Source of the DNA: Blastococcus sp. CT_GayMR16
GTDB lineage: Bacteria > Actinomycetota > Actinomycetes > Mycobacteriales > Geodermatophilaceae
NCBI RefSeq assembly: GCF_004570875.1
Contig: NZ_SPQK01000008.1
Span: 1-64,000 of the forward strand
Reading direction: 5' to 3'
DNA: 64,000 nt
Positions 28,705 to 37,880 of the stretch are shown in pieces. The notes below the pieces were generated by a model. The model searched no databases and was not told the DNA's origin. It was given only the letters and a program-made list of their open reading frames with translations. The position numbers and the translations under genes were made by a program. The number at the start of each line of letters is the position of its first letter. The first letter of the stretch is position 1.

Positions 28705-29160
28705 TTACCGAGTCGGCCGGAGGCGTTCCTCCCAGCCGGGGCCGTGGGGCACCAGCACGGCGGTCCGGACGTCGTCGTCCCGCCGCTCGAGCCGCACCTC
28801 CAGGTGCTCCTCCGCCAGCCGCTCGACCAGACCCTGCCCCCATTCGACGACCGTGACCGACTCGTCCGTCGACGCGTCGAGGTCGAGGTCGTCGACGTCG
28901 GCCACGCCGCCCAGCCGGTAGGCGTCGACGTGCACCAGGGGCACGCGCCCGCCGTTGTGGACGCGGGAGATGACGAACGTCGGCGAGGTGACCGGCTCGC
29001 GGACGCCGAGGCCCGCACCGATTCCCTGGGTCAGCGCGGTCTTGCCGGCTCCCAGCGGCCCGACCAGGACGACGAGATCACCGGCCCGCAGCACCTCGGC
29101 GAGGGAGCGCCCGAGCGCGTGGGTGTCCTCCGGTGTCGGCAGGACGTGCTCGCGGTTCAC
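28705..29160 (-). CDS. tsaE: tRNA threonylcarbamoyladenosine biosynthesis ATPase TsaE
   Basis: A 151-aa P-loop ATPase with GPLGAGKTALTQGI (Walker A), SPTFVISRVH and the VHVDAYRL/VVEWGQ signature of TsaE. GTG 29160 overlaps the upstream udg stop (GTGA). Confidence 0.95.
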   Translation of the reverse strand: MNREHVLPTPEDTHALGRSLAEVLRAGDLVVLVGPLGAGKTALTQGIGAGLGVREPVTSPTFVISRVHNGGRVPLVHVDAYRLGGVADVDDLDLDASTDESVTVVEWGQGLVERLAEEHLEVRLERRDDDVRTAVLVPHGPGWEERLRPTR

Positions 29161-29810
29161 GGGAGATCCCGCTTCCCGACGAGGTGGGCGACCTGCCGCA
29201 GGTCGGCCGCCAGCGCCGCGCGCGGTGCACCGTTGGGTCCGAACCGGATCGCCGCGGAGGGGTGATAGGTGACGTACAGGCCCCGCCCGTTCCACGGGTG
29301 GGGGTGCTCGCGGGCGCGGCCCAGCACCGTCTTCGGCCCGAGGAACCATTTCGCCGCAGACAGCCCCAGCGCCACGATGGCCGGAGGGTCCAGGAGGTCG
29401 ATCTGCCGGTGCAGCCAGCCGCTGCACCGCGCCACCTCGGGGGCCTTCGGCGTTCGGTTGCCCGGCGGACGGCACTTCACCACGTTGAGGACTGCGCACT
29501 CGGCACGGTCGAGGCCGGCCTCGGCCAGGAGCTGGTCGAGGAGGGCGCCGGACCTCCCGACGAACGGCCGGCCGGTCTCGTCCTCGGTGGCGCCGGGCGC
29601 CTCGCCGACGAACGCGACGAGCGGACGGCCGGAGGCCGGGACGTCGCCGACGACGACGTGCTGCCGGACGGCGGCGAGTTCGGGGCAGGCGACGCAGGAA
29701 CGCGCCGTCGCGGCCAGCGTGGCCCAGTCGGGCGCGGCCGCGGCGATGCGGGCGACCTCGTCCGGGGCAGCGTCCAGCCGGGGCGGTCGGAGTGCTGCCA
29801 CGCCCGGCAC
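29157..29810 (-). CDS. Uracil-DNA glycosylase, family 4-like (iron-sulfur)
   Basis: A 217-aa enzyme removing uracil from DNA. GEAPGATEDETGRPFVGRSG is the family 4 catalytic motif; YHPSAAIRF is the second motif. Four cysteines (SCVACPEL and, later, VKCRPP ... ARCSGWL) fit a 4Fe-4S cluster. GTG 29810 gives the longest product. GTG 29801 follows a TAGGGT -10-like box by 7 nt and may be the true leaderless start. Head of the tsa operon. Confidence 0.9.
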   Translation of the reverse strand: MPGVAALRPPRLDAAPDEVARIAAAAPDWATLAATARSCVACPELAAVRQHVVVGDVPASGRPLVAFVGEAPGATEDETGRPFVGRSGALLDQLLAEAGLDRAECAVLNVVKCRPPGNRTPKAPEVARCSGWLHRQIDLLDPPAIVALGLSAAKWFLGPKTVLGRAREHPHPWNGRGLYVTYHPSAAIRFGPNGAPRAALAADLRQVAHLVGKRDLP

Positions 29811-29909
29811 CCTAACCGGGCGGCGGAATCCCGCTTCCGTCGTCCGCCCCGGCGTGGGACCGTTTCACTGCGGCTCCAGCCCACGTCTGCGCCTCGAAGG
29901 GCGGCGGTC

Positions 29910-30587
29910 ATGACGGCATCCGGCAACGCCGGCATCCTCGACGTCTACGACATCGCCTGCCTCGCCGGCGGGCCTGATCGGATGGTCGACACGGCACTGG
30001 TCGCGTTGATCCAGTCCGGGCGCGTGCGCATCCACCGCCCCGGGCAGCTGGCGACCGTCACGCTGTCGCGCCGCCATCCCGTCGAGGCCGCCGTCCTGGA
30101 CGCCGTCGGCCCGACCGGCCACCGCTCGGTGGACACGATCCGCTGGCGGCTGGCGACCGACGACCGCCTGCTCGACGTCGCCCGCCGCCTCCAGCGGGAG
30201 GGGCTGCTCGGCCACGCGCACCGGCTCGTCCCGCACCTGTCCGGCGGTCGCTCGTCGCCCGCCCCCACCGGCGAGGGACGGCGGGTCCTGCACCGGCTGG
30301 AGGCGCAGCCGCCCGCCGACGACATCGCCCCCGACACCGACGCGATGCTGGTGGCCCTGTGCGGCGCCGACCGGCTGCCCGATCACGAGTTCCACGCGGC
30401 GATCTTCGCGACGACCCGGACGGTGACCCCGTTCCGACGGGGCAGCCGCAGCAGCAACCGGATCGAGGCGGCCGCGGAAGCCGCGGAGGCCGCCTCCCGG
30501 ACGCCGAACGTCATCCACGGCACCTTCAACGAGTGGGTGGCGCCGGGCGGTCCGACCGCCCCCCGCAACCCGTCCCGCCGCCGATGA
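29910..30587 (+). CDS. TIGR04222-like domain protein, soluble
   Basis: A 225-aa protein. ILDVYDIACLAGGPDRMVDTALVALIQSGRV and then HPVEAAVLDAVG resemble the TIGR04222 domain of actinobacterial proteins, usually followed by a membrane part; here no transmembrane segment follows. A tail rich in Glu/Ala and Arg ends the protein. ATG 29910 with GAAGGG eight bases upstream. Function unknown. Confidence 0.7.
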   Translation: MTASGNAGILDVYDIACLAGGPDRMVDTALVALIQSGRVRIHRPGQLATVTLSRRHPVEAAVLDAVGPTGHRSVDTIRWRLATDDRLLDVARRLQREGLLGHAHRLVPHLSGGRSSPAPTGEGRRVLHRLEAQPPADDIAPDTDAMLVALCGADRLPDHEFHAAIFATTRTVTPFRRGSRSSNRIEAAAEAAEAASRTPNVIHGTFNEWVAPGGPTAPRNPSRRR

Positions 30588-30620
30588 CGAGGCGGGGACG
30601 CCGAGCCCGTCGGCCGGGCC

Positions 30621-32216
30621 CTACGCCGCCGCCTCCTGCGGCTCGGCGGACGTGTGCAGTGCGCCGAGCATGATCGCCCCGTCGTGGCGGACCCGGTTGC
30701 GCCAGTGGATGACGGCGCCGACGACCAGGGTGAGCCCGATGAACAGCAACGCACTCCACTTCAGCCACCACGTGTCGCCGGTCAGGTCGTAGATCTCCGG
30801 GCGCGGCCAGACCAGGTTGACCACCATGACCACCTGGTAGGCGACGGCGACCACATTGATCGCGATGCCCCACCGGCCGAGGGAGAACAGCGGCCTGCCG
30901 TCCTCGGCGATGCCGGACTCCAGGCCGCCGGAGCGGCGGAGCCGCAGCCGCTTGAGCAGCAGCGGGAGCGTGACCCCGAGGTAGGCCAGGTACAGCATCG
31001 CGATGCACAGCGAGGCCAGCGCGGTGAAGACCGCACTCTGGTTCCAGTTCACGGCCAGGGCGATGGCCGCCCCGACGCCGACGACGAGCGAGGTGGCGAT
31101 CGGGGTGCCGGTGCGGGGCGAGACCTTGCCGAGGACCCGGTGGAACGGCAGCGACCGCTCGCGAGCCATCGAGAACATCATCCGGGCGCCGGAGGTCTGC
31201 ACCGCGAGGGTGCAGGCGAACACGGCGACGGCGACGGCGGCCAGCAGGAGGCGTCCACCGACCCCGCCGAGCTGGCTGGTCAGCACGCCCGCCAGACCGC
31301 CCGTCGCCAACGTCCCGTCGGTGAGGCTGGGGGCTGCGACGAGGCCGCCCAGGAGCAGCAGGACTCCGCCGAGCCCGGACACGACGAGCGCCCGGATGAT
31401 CGTCCGCGGCGTCGTCCGGCGCGGCCGGTGCGTCTCCTCGGACAGCTCACCGGCGGAGTCGAAGCCGACCATGACGTAGGCGGCCATCAGCGACGAGGCG
31501 AGCCACAGCGGCAGGTAGGAGCCTTCGGGGGCGCCCTCCGTGGTGAGCACGACCGACGGTGAGCGCTCGGCCTGGAAGAAGAGCGCGACCACGAGTGCGG
31601 CCACGCCGAGCAGTTCGATCACGACGCCGACCGACGTCAGCATGGCCATGAGGCGGACGCCGATGATGTTGATGACGGTCGTGACGACGAGAAGGAGCAG
31701 CCCCAGGAGGACGGCGTTCTGCGCACCGGTCGGGCTGGTCGGCGCCGAGTCCGCCGAGGAACCGCCGATGAGCTGGAACCCCGACCAGATGGAGGGCAGC
31801 ACGGCCTGGAGGGCGATCGCGGCGGTGGCCACGGTGAGGATCTGTCCGACGATCATGACCCAGCCGGTGAACCAGCCGAAGTCGGTCCCCGCGAGGCGGC
31901 TCGACCACTGGAAGATCGAGCCGGAGATGGGATAGCGGGCCGCGAGCTCCGCGAAGCAGAGGGCGACGAGGAGCTGTCCTGCGAAGACAGCCGGCCAGGT
32001 CCAGAAGAACGCCGCGCCGCCGAAGCTGAAGCCCAGCCCGAAGAGCTGGAACACCGTGGTCAGGATCGAGACGAAGGAGAAGCCGGCGGCGAAGGAGGCG
32101 AAGTACCCGACGCCCCGGTGCAGCTCCTGCTGGTAGCCGAAGCCGCTGAGGTCGGTCCTCTCGTCGGCGGACGAGTGTGTCGACGGAGCGGCGACAGTGG
32201 TTGTCTCGGCAGCCAT
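30621..32216 (-). CDS. APC-superfamily permease, candidate guanidine/amino-acid importer
   Basis: A 531-aa transporter with about 12 transmembrane helices. The N-terminal pattern GFGYQQELHRGVGYFASFAAG, with FSFVSILTTVFQLF, is the start of APC-family amino-acid/GABA permeases; SMARERSLPFHRVLGKVSPRTGTPI is the conserved cytoplasmic loop. ATG 32216 has GAGGAG upstream. It follows the ureohydrolase gene by 41 bp on the same strand, and both lie behind a guanidine-I riboswitch, so guanidine or a related cation is the inferred substrate. This is not shown by sequence alone. Confidence 0.88.
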   Translation of the reverse strand: MAAETTTVAAPSTHSSADERTDLSGFGYQQELHRGVGYFASFAAGFSFVSILTTVFQLFGLGFSFGGAAFFWTWPAVFAGQLLVALCFAELAARYPISGSIFQWSSRLAGTDFGWFTGWVMIVGQILTVATAAIALQAVLPSIWSGFQLIGGSSADSAPTSPTGAQNAVLLGLLLLVVTTVINIIGVRLMAMLTSVGVVIELLGVAALVVALFFQAERSPSVVLTTEGAPEGSYLPLWLASSLMAAYVMVGFDSAGELSEETHRPRRTTPRTIIRALVVSGLGGVLLLLGGLVAAPSLTDGTLATGGLAGVLTSQLGGVGGRLLLAAVAVAVFACTLAVQTSGARMMFSMARERSLPFHRVLGKVSPRTGTPIATSLVVGVGAAIALAVNWNQSAVFTALASLCIAMLYLAYLGVTLPLLLKRLRLRRSGGLESGIAEDGRPLFSLGRWGIAINVVAVAYQVVMVVNLVWPRPEIYDLTGDTWWLKWSALLFIGLTLVVGAVIHWRNRVRHDGAIMLGALHTSAEPQEAAA

Positions 32217-32257
32217 CAGGAACTCCTCGGGGACGGCGGAGAGGGTGCGGAAAGGGA

Positions 32258-33400
32258 TCACCGGGTGGTGCCCTTCGGCAGGTGACCGGAGCGGACGAGG
32301 CAGCCGAGGGTGTCGCAGATGATGCGGGTCGAGATGAGCGCGGTGATCTCGGCGTTGTCGTAGGGCGGGGCGCACTCGACGACCTCGATCCCCGCCAGCG
32401 GCCGGGCGTCGGCGATGATCTGGATGAACTTCAGGACCTCGCGCGGCAGGAAACCGCCGGGCTCCGGCCATCCGGTGCCGGGCACGAAAGCGGCGTCGAG
32501 GCAGTCGACGTCGAAGGAGAGCCACACGGCCTCGGCGCCGTCCCAGGCGACGTCGAGCGCCCGCTGCGCGGCCTCCTCGATGCCCATCTCCACGCAGTCG
32601 GTGACGGTCATGACCGTCGTGCCGCGCTCGCGCCCGACCTTCACGCCCGGCCGCGGGGCCTGCCAGCCGCCGATGCCGATCTGCACGAGGTTCTTGGCCG
32701 GCACGTTCGGGATGTCCGTGGCGTGGAACCACGGCGTGGTGTGCATCCGCTCGTCGAGGTCGGTCTCCTGGGTGTCGACGTGACGGTCGAAGTGGATGAT
32801 CCCGAGGTTGCCGCCGTTCAGGTGCGGCGCGACACCGCGGGTCGTCGGATAGCCGATCGAGTGGTCGCCGCCCAGGACGACCGGGAAGGCCCCGCTCTCG
32901 TAGACGTGGCTGACGGCCTTCGTGATCTGGTCGAAGGTCTTCTCGATGTTGCCGGGGATGGTGAAGACGTCCCCCAGGTCGGCGATCGTGATCGACTCCC
33001 GGAGGTCCACCCCGAGCTCGAAGCTGTAGGGCCCGTAGAGCGCGGAGATCTTGCGGATGCCCTGCGGGCCGAAGCGGGTGCCCGAGCGGTAGGTCGTGCC
33101 GCCGTCGAACGGGACACCGAGGACGGCGACGTCGTACTCGCCCGCCCGACGGACGTCCTCGACGTACGGCGCCTTCAGGAACGTGTTGATGCCGGCGAAG
33201 TGCGGCAGTTCCCCGCGGGAGAAGGTCGGGATGGTGCGGTCGACGATGGAGTCGGCACCCTGCAGGCCCAGCTCGAGGCCACGGGCGATCTCCCGCTCGT
33301 GGACCGTCGTGGGCAGCCGCGCCTCCGCCTCGACCGCGAAGCGGGCTTCCGGCCCGTAGTTGTCGTGCAGCGGCGGACCGTGCGGATGGGAGTGGGACAC
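32258..33400 (-). CDS. gdmH: Ureohydrolase-family enzyme, probable guanidine hydrolase (GdmH-like)
   Basis: A 380-aa arginase/agmatinase-fold metalloenzyme. Metal ligands are in GGDHS (177-181), HFDRHVDTQ (203-211; an Arg replaces the usual Ala of DAHxD) and SFDVDCLD (295-302). It has a ~85-residue N-terminal extension (NYGPEARFAVEAEARL ... FAGINTFLKAPYVEDV) that standard ~310-aa agmatinases lack and that nickel-dependent guanidine hydrolases share, as I recall them. GTG 33400 has GGAGG five bases upstream. The guanidine-I riboswitch directly upstream strongly favours guanidine as substrate, giving urea and ammonia. Agmatinase remains possible. Confidence 0.82.
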   Translation of the reverse strand: MSHSHPHGPPLHDNYGPEARFAVEAEARLPTTVHEREIARGLELGLQGADSIVDRTIPTFSRGELPHFAGINTFLKAPYVEDVRRAGEYDVAVLGVPFDGGTTYRSGTRFGPQGIRKISALYGPYSFELGVDLRESITIADLGDVFTIPGNIEKTFDQITKAVSHVYESGAFPVVLGGDHSIGYPTTRGVAPHLNGGNLGIIHFDRHVDTQETDLDERMHTTPWFHATDIPNVPAKNLVQIGIGGWQAPRPGVKVGRERGTTVMTVTDCVEMGIEEAAQRALDVAWDGAEAVWLSFDVDCLDAAFVPGTGWPEPGGFLPREVLKFIQIIADARPLAGIEVVECAPPYDNAEITALISTRIICDTLGCLVRSGHLPKGTTR

Positions 33401-33445
33401 CGGTGCCTCCGGAGGGACAGCGCCGCGCGCGCGGCCGCGATCGAC

Positions 33446-33566
33446 CTCCCGGGCTTTTGTCCCGCCGTGGAACACGGGGCCGGCCAGATCGGACGACGTC
33501 CGTGCATGCACCTCTCGGACCAGGCCTGTCGCCCGTCGTGCGCCCGGACGGCAGCGGAACCCTAGG
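33446..33566 (-). ncRNA. Guanidine-I (ykkC) riboswitch
   Basis: On the minus strand the leader contains the conserved blocks of the ykkC/guanidine-I aptamer in the right order: CTAGGGTTCCG (33555-33565), CTGGTCCGAGAG (33512-33523) and GGGACAAAAGCCCGGGAG (33446-33463). The hypervariable stem between the first two contains GCCGTCCGGGCGCACGACGGGC. It ends 46 nt before the GTG of the ureohydrolase; the GGAGG ribosome site is embedded in CCTCCGGAGG, which could be masked. It turns genes on when guanidine is bound. Confidence 0.93.
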
Positions 33567-33667
33567 TGCGCCCCGGCGTGGCACCGGGTCGCGGACAGCG
33601 AACCGCTGGCCTGTTACCGCTGCTCGAACCCCGGGGTTACGTCCGGGCTACGTTCCCCGCACACGGC

Positions 33668-34858
33668 TCAGCCGGCGGTACGCGCACCCTGCTCCGCGGA
33701 GACGCGCCGCAGCATCGCCGTGAGGGCAGCACTCACTTCGGTCGGCTTCTCCAGCAGCACCAGGTGCCCGGCGTCCGGGACGACCACGAGCTCCGCGTCC
33801 GGCAACTGGCCCACGATCAGCTCGCTGTGCTCCTTGGGGATCATCCGGTCCTTGTCGCCGGTCAGGACCAGCGTCGGGATCGCGCGCAGCGGCTCGAGCG
33901 ACCCGGTCTCGTCCAGCCCCGCGAGCGCCGGGTAGAACTCGGCGATCACGTCGACGGGGGTGCCGGCGATCATCGCGTCGACGTAGTGGACCAGCGCCTT
34001 GTCCACGTTCCCGGACGCGAACGACAGCGACCGCGTCGCGGCCGACACGACGTCCGCGGCCATCCGCCGCGTCCGCTCGGCGAGGGCCGGTCGGCGGCGC
34101 ATCGTCCAGGCCGCCACCGGGAAGACGGCGGCCCGGACGCGGGTGAGCAGTTCGGGCAGCCCGAAGTTCAGCTCGGCCAGGCCGCCGCTGGACGTGGAGA
34201 TCAGCGCGACCGCGGCCACCTTCGGGCCGAAGAGCTCGGGACTCACCGACGCGAGCCCCATGATCGTCATCCCGCCCATCGAGTGGCCGACGAGGACCAC
34301 CGGCCCGCGCGGCACCCGCGCCTCGATGACCGCGTCGAGGTCACGCGCGAGCTGATCGATGGTCGAGTTCTCGGAGTGCCCGCGCCCGGACGCGCCATGG
34401 CCGCGCTGGTCGTAGAAGACCAGCCGCGCGGCCGGTCGGTGGCCGTTCGCGGTGGCCAGCTCGGCGGCCAGGGTCCTGCGCTGGAAGGTCCAGGAGGCCA
34501 TGGACAGCGTGTAGCCGTGCACGAAGACGACGGTCAGCGGCGCATCGGCCGGACCGATCTCCTCCACCGCGAGCGGGACGCCGTCGTCGGTCTGCACCAC
34601 CGCCGTCCGGTCCGCCGTCCGGGACGCGGAACCGAGCGGGTCGTCCGTCCGGAGTTCCGCGGCCGTCTGCTCCGTAGCGGTGGTGACCTCGTCGGTCAGC
34701 TCGGCGGCCCGCACCCGGCCGCCCGCCTTCCGGGTGACCGCGACACCGACCGCCGTCCCCGCGGCCGCCAGGCCGACCAGCCCACCGATGATGCCTGCGG
34801 CGGGGTGCCGCGAGACGGCGCCGGTCAGGCCGTTCCGCTTCGCCGGGCGGGCCGCCAT
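33668..34858 (-). CDS. Alpha/beta hydrolase, membrane-anchored
   Basis: A 396-aa protein with one N-terminal hydrophobic helix (GIIGGLVGLAAAGTAVGVAV) and an alpha/beta-hydrolase domain: VVFVHGYTLS, nucleophile elbow VGHSMGG, a TGDKDRMIP acid and DAGHLVLLE His. The lid is large (~100 residues). Start ATG 34858 overlaps the alr stop (TGATG), so it is coupled to alr as in several actinobacteria. Substrate unknown. Confidence 0.88.
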   Translation of the reverse strand: MAARPAKRNGLTGAVSRHPAAGIIGGLVGLAAAGTAVGVAVTRKAGGRVRAAELTDEVTTATEQTAAELRTDDPLGSASRTADRTAVVQTDDGVPLAVEEIGPADAPLTVVFVHGYTLSMASWTFQRRTLAAELATANGHRPAARLVFYDQRGHGASGRGHSENSTIDQLARDLDAVIEARVPRGPVVLVGHSMGGMTIMGLASVSPELFGPKVAAVALISTSSGGLAELNFGLPELLTRVRAAVFPVAAWTMRRRPALAERTRRMAADVVSAATRSLSFASGNVDKALVHYVDAMIAGTPVDVIAEFYPALAGLDETGSLEPLRAIPTLVLTGDKDRMIPKEHSELIVGQLPDAELVVVPDAGHLVLLEKPTEVSAALTAMLRRVSAEQGARTAG

Positions 34859-36009
34859 CAGACCGCCCCTGCCGAGCCGACGTAGCGCCGGGCGAACCGG
34901 CCGCCCACCCGCGTGACCAGCTCGTAGTGGATGGTGTCGACGGCGTCGGCCCACTGCTGCGCCGTGGGCTCGCCGCGGTCGCCCGGGCCCCACAACACGA
35001 CCTCGTCCCCCGCCTCGACGGCGTCGTCGCCCACGTCGAGCACGAACTGGTCCATGCAGACCCGCCCGGCGATGGTCCGCTGCGCGCCCGCGGCCAGGAC
35101 CGGCGCCCGGTTGCCGCCCGCCCGGGGGACACCGTCCGCGTAGCCGACCGGGACGAGGGCGAGCGTGGTCTCGCGGTCGGTGACGTAGGTGTGGCCGTAG
35201 GAGACCCCCGAGCCGGCCGGGACGCGCTTGGCCAGGGCGACCGTGGCCTGCACCGTCATCGCCGGCCGCAGGCCGTGCTCGGCGGGGTCGCCGCCGAGCG
35301 GGTCCAACCCGTACAGCGCGATCCCGGGGCGGACGAAGTCGTACCAGGTGTTCGGGAGGGCGACCGTGGCCGCCGAGTTCGCCAGGTGCAGGCGGGCGTC
35401 GGTCAGCCCGGCACGCCGGGCCAGCGCGACGGCCTCCTCGAAGACCCCGACCTGCGCGGTGATCGAGGGATGCGTGGGCGCGTCGGCGTAGATCATGTGG
35501 CTCCAGAGGCCCACCACGTCGATCTCGCCGGCGGCCTGTGCGCGGGCGGCCGCCCCGACGAGTGCGGGCCACTCCGCCGGCGTCGCCCCCGCCCGGGAGA
35601 GCCCGGTGTCGGCCTTGAGATGCACCCGGGCGGTGTGACCGGTCGCGCGGACCGCCCCCAGAACCTCCGCCAGCGCCCAGTCGGCGTTCACCGAGACCTC
35701 GACGTCGGCATCCAGCGCGGCGGCGTAGTCGGTGCCCGGCCCGTGCAGCCAGGCCAGGAGCGGCGCGGTGATGCCGCCCGCGCGCAGCGCCAGCGCCTCC
35801 TCGAGGACGGCGACGCCGAGGAAGTCCGCGCCGCCGGCGAGCACCGCGCGCGCTGCGGGGAGCAGGCCGTGGCCGTAGCCGTCGGCCTTGACCACGGCCA
35901 TGAGGGGACGGCCGACCCGCTCGCGGAGCACCGCGGTGTTCGCGGCGATCGCATCCAGGTCGACGACCACCTCCGCGCGGGGGACGGCTCGTGCTGAGGG
36001 GGCGCTCAC
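34858..36009 (-). CDS. alr: Alanine racemase
   Basis: A 383-aa PLP enzyme making D-Ala for peptidoglycan. PLP Lys is in MAVVKADGYGHG, the catalytic Tyr region is GSGVSYGHTY, and AGRVCMDQFVLDVG is the C-terminal barrel motif. GTG 36009 overlaps the nnrD stop (GTGA). Confidence 0.96.
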   Translation of the reverse strand: MSAPSARAVPRAEVVVDLDAIAANTAVLRERVGRPLMAVVKADGYGHGLLPAARAVLAGGADFLGVAVLEEALALRAGGITAPLLAWLHGPGTDYAAALDADVEVSVNADWALAEVLGAVRATGHTARVHLKADTGLSRAGATPAEWPALVGAAARAQAAGEIDVVGLWSHMIYADAPTHPSITAQVGVFEEAVALARRAGLTDARLHLANSAATVALPNTWYDFVRPGIALYGLDPLGGDPAEHGLRPAMTVQATVALAKRVPAGSGVSYGHTYVTDRETTLALVPVGYADGVPRAGGNRAPVLAAGAQRTIAGRVCMDQFVLDVGDDAVEAGDEVVLWGPGDRGEPTAQQWADAVDTIHYELVTRVGGRFARRYVGSAGAV

Positions 36010-37478
36010 GCTCCCGAGTCTCCCAGGCGGCGGGCCGGAACCCCTCGCACCCGGCCGATCGCGTCGGGCAACCGCCGGATCAGGTCGCCGGCCACCAGCG
36101 GCCCGCGCTCGGCGGCCAGCTGGCCGGTTCGGCCGTGCAGATGGGCGGCCACCGCACCGGCCTCCGCCGCGTCCAGGCCCGTGGCCAGGAGCGCACCGGC
36201 GATCCCGGCCAGGACGTCGCCCGTGCCGGCGGTGGCCAGCCAGGACGTCCCGGTGGCGTTGACGAACGCCGTGCCGGCGGCGTCCGCGACGACGGTGGCC
36301 TCGCCCTTGAGGAGGACGGCGCAGCCCAGGTCTGCGGCCAGCCGGCGTGCCGCCCCGATCCGGTCGGGGCCGGGCTCGGCACCGAACCGCGCGAACTCGC
36401 GGTCGTGCGGGGTCAGCAGGGTGGGCGCGGACCGGTCGCGCACCAGCGACGGATCCTCGGCCAGCATCGTCAGGGCATCGGCGTCGACGACCACGGGGAC
36501 GTCGGTGCCGAGCACCTCGGTCAGCACGCTGCGGGCGTCGTCGTCGGTGCCCATCCCCGGCCCGACCACCCACGCCTGCACGCGACCGGCGTCCCCGGGT
36601 CGGCCGTCGGTGACGATGGCCTCCGGCCACGCCGCGCGGACGCCGTCCGCGGCCGTGCCTGCGTACCGGACCAGGCCGGGCCGCGTGCGCAGCGCCGCTC
36701 CCGTGCACAGGACACCGGCACCGGGAAAGGTGGCCGAGCCGGCGACGACCCCGACCACGCCCTGCGTGTACTTGTCGTCCGAGGCCGACGGCGGAACCAG
36801 GCGCGCGGCCACGTCGGCGTCGGTGAGCCGGACGGCGGTGGGCGACGGCAGGTGGGGACCCAGGCCGATGTCGATCAGGTGGACCTCGCCGGCGTACCCT
36901 CGCCCCTCCCCCACGACCAGGCCGGGTTTCACCGCGCCGAAGGTGACCGTGTGCATGGCCGGGAACGCGGCTCCGTCGACGGCGCCGGTGTCGGCGTCGA
37001 TGCCGCTGGGGACGTCGACGGCGACGGTGAGCGCCGCGGACTCCCCGGCCAGCCGGGCGAGCTCCGCGGCGTCCGGGCGCAGACCGCCGCGGCCGCCGAT
37101 GCCCAGCATCCCGTCGAGCACCAGGTCGGCCCGGCTGATGGCTGCGGCGGCGTCGTCGGTGCCCGCCGCCAGCACCCGGCCGCGCGCCCGGCGCAGCGCG
37201 GACAGGCCGGCGGGATGGGCCCGGTCGGGATCGAGCAGGAGGGCGCTCACCCGGGCGCCCCGCCGTGCGAGGTGCGTACCGGCGAAGAGGGCGTCGCCGC
37301 CGTTGTTGCCGGTGCCGACGAGAAGCACGATGCGCCGTCCGTACACCGCGCCGAGCAGCCGCAGGCACACCGTGGCCAGGCCCGTGGCGGCTCGCTGCAT
37401 GAGAGCGCCGTCGGGGGTCGCAGCGAGCACCGGCGCCTCAGCGACGCGGATCTCCGCGGCCGTGTACAGCCCGATCAC
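36006..37478 (-). CDS. nnr: Bifunctional NAD(P)H-hydrate repair enzyme (epimerase and ADP/ATP-dependent dehydratase)
   Basis: A 490-aa fusion. The N-terminal YjeF_N epimerase domain (1-215) has [20 protein letters not shown]; the C-terminal carbohydrate-kinase-like dehydratase (225-475) has [13 protein letters not shown] and [20 protein letters not shown]. It repairs NADHX/NADPHX. GTG 37478 overlaps the acpS stop. Sits in the usual actinobacterial glmS-acpS-nnr-alr order. Confidence 0.94.
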   Translation of the reverse strand: MIGLYTAAEIRVAEAPVLAATPDGALMQRAATGLATVCLRLLGAVYGRRIVLLVGTGNNGGDALFAGTHLARRGARVSALLLDPDRAHPAGLSALRRARGRVLAAGTDDAAAAISRADLVLDGMLGIGGRGGLRPDAAELARLAGESAALTVAVDVPSGIDADTGAVDGAAFPAMHTVTFGAVKPGLVVGEGRGYAGEVHLIDIGLGPHLPSPTAVRLTDADVAARLVPPSASDDKYTQGVVGVVAGSATFPGAGVLCTGAALRTRPGLVRYAGTAADGVRAAWPEAIVTDGRPGDAGRVQAWVVGPGMGTDDDARSVLTEVLGTDVPVVVDADALTMLAEDPSLVRDRSAPTLLTPHDREFARFGAEPGPDRIGAARRLAADLGCAVLLKGEATVVADAAGTAFVNATGTSWLATAGTGDVLAGIAGALLATGLDAAEAGAVAAHLHGRTGQLAAERGPLVAGDLIRRLPDAIGRVRGVPARRLGDSGA

Positions 37479-37864
37479 AGATCACTGTCCCGCGGGAAGC
37501 CCTCCGCCACCACCATCGCCGAGGCGATGCCGCCGTCGTGGCTCAGGGAGATGTGCCAGGAGGAGACGCCGAGCTGGGCGGCCCGGCCGGCGACCGATCC
37601 ACGGACCTCCAGATGCGGCCGGCCGTGCTCGCCGACCATCACCTCGGCGTCGTGCCAGTGCAGGTCACCGGGAGCGCCGAGCGCCTTGGCGAGCGCCTCC
37701 TTGGCCGCGAACCGGGCGGCCAGGGACTCACCCGACCGTTCCGCGCCCGACGGGGTGCGCTGTTCGGCAGCGGTGAACAGCCGGTCGCGCAGACCCGGGG
37801 TGCGGGTGAGCGACTCGGCGAACCGCTCGACCGGCACGACGTCGATACCGATCCCGATGATCAC
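37475..37864 (-). CDS. acpS: Holo-[acyl-carrier-protein] synthase
   Basis: A 129-aa phosphopantetheinyl transferase. [12 protein letters not shown] and [12 protein letters not shown] are the Mg- and CoA-binding motifs; [10 protein letters not shown] is the third. GTG 37864, 16 bp after the glmS stop. Confidence 0.94.
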   Translation of the reverse strand: MIIGIGIDVVPVERFAESLTRTPGLRDRLFTAAEQRTPSGAERSGESLAARFAAKEALAKALGAPGDLHWHDAEVMVGEHGRPHLEVRGSVAGRAAQLGVSSWHISLSHDGGIASAMVVAEGFPRDSDL

Positions 37865-37880
37865 CGGAGGTCGGGGTCCT

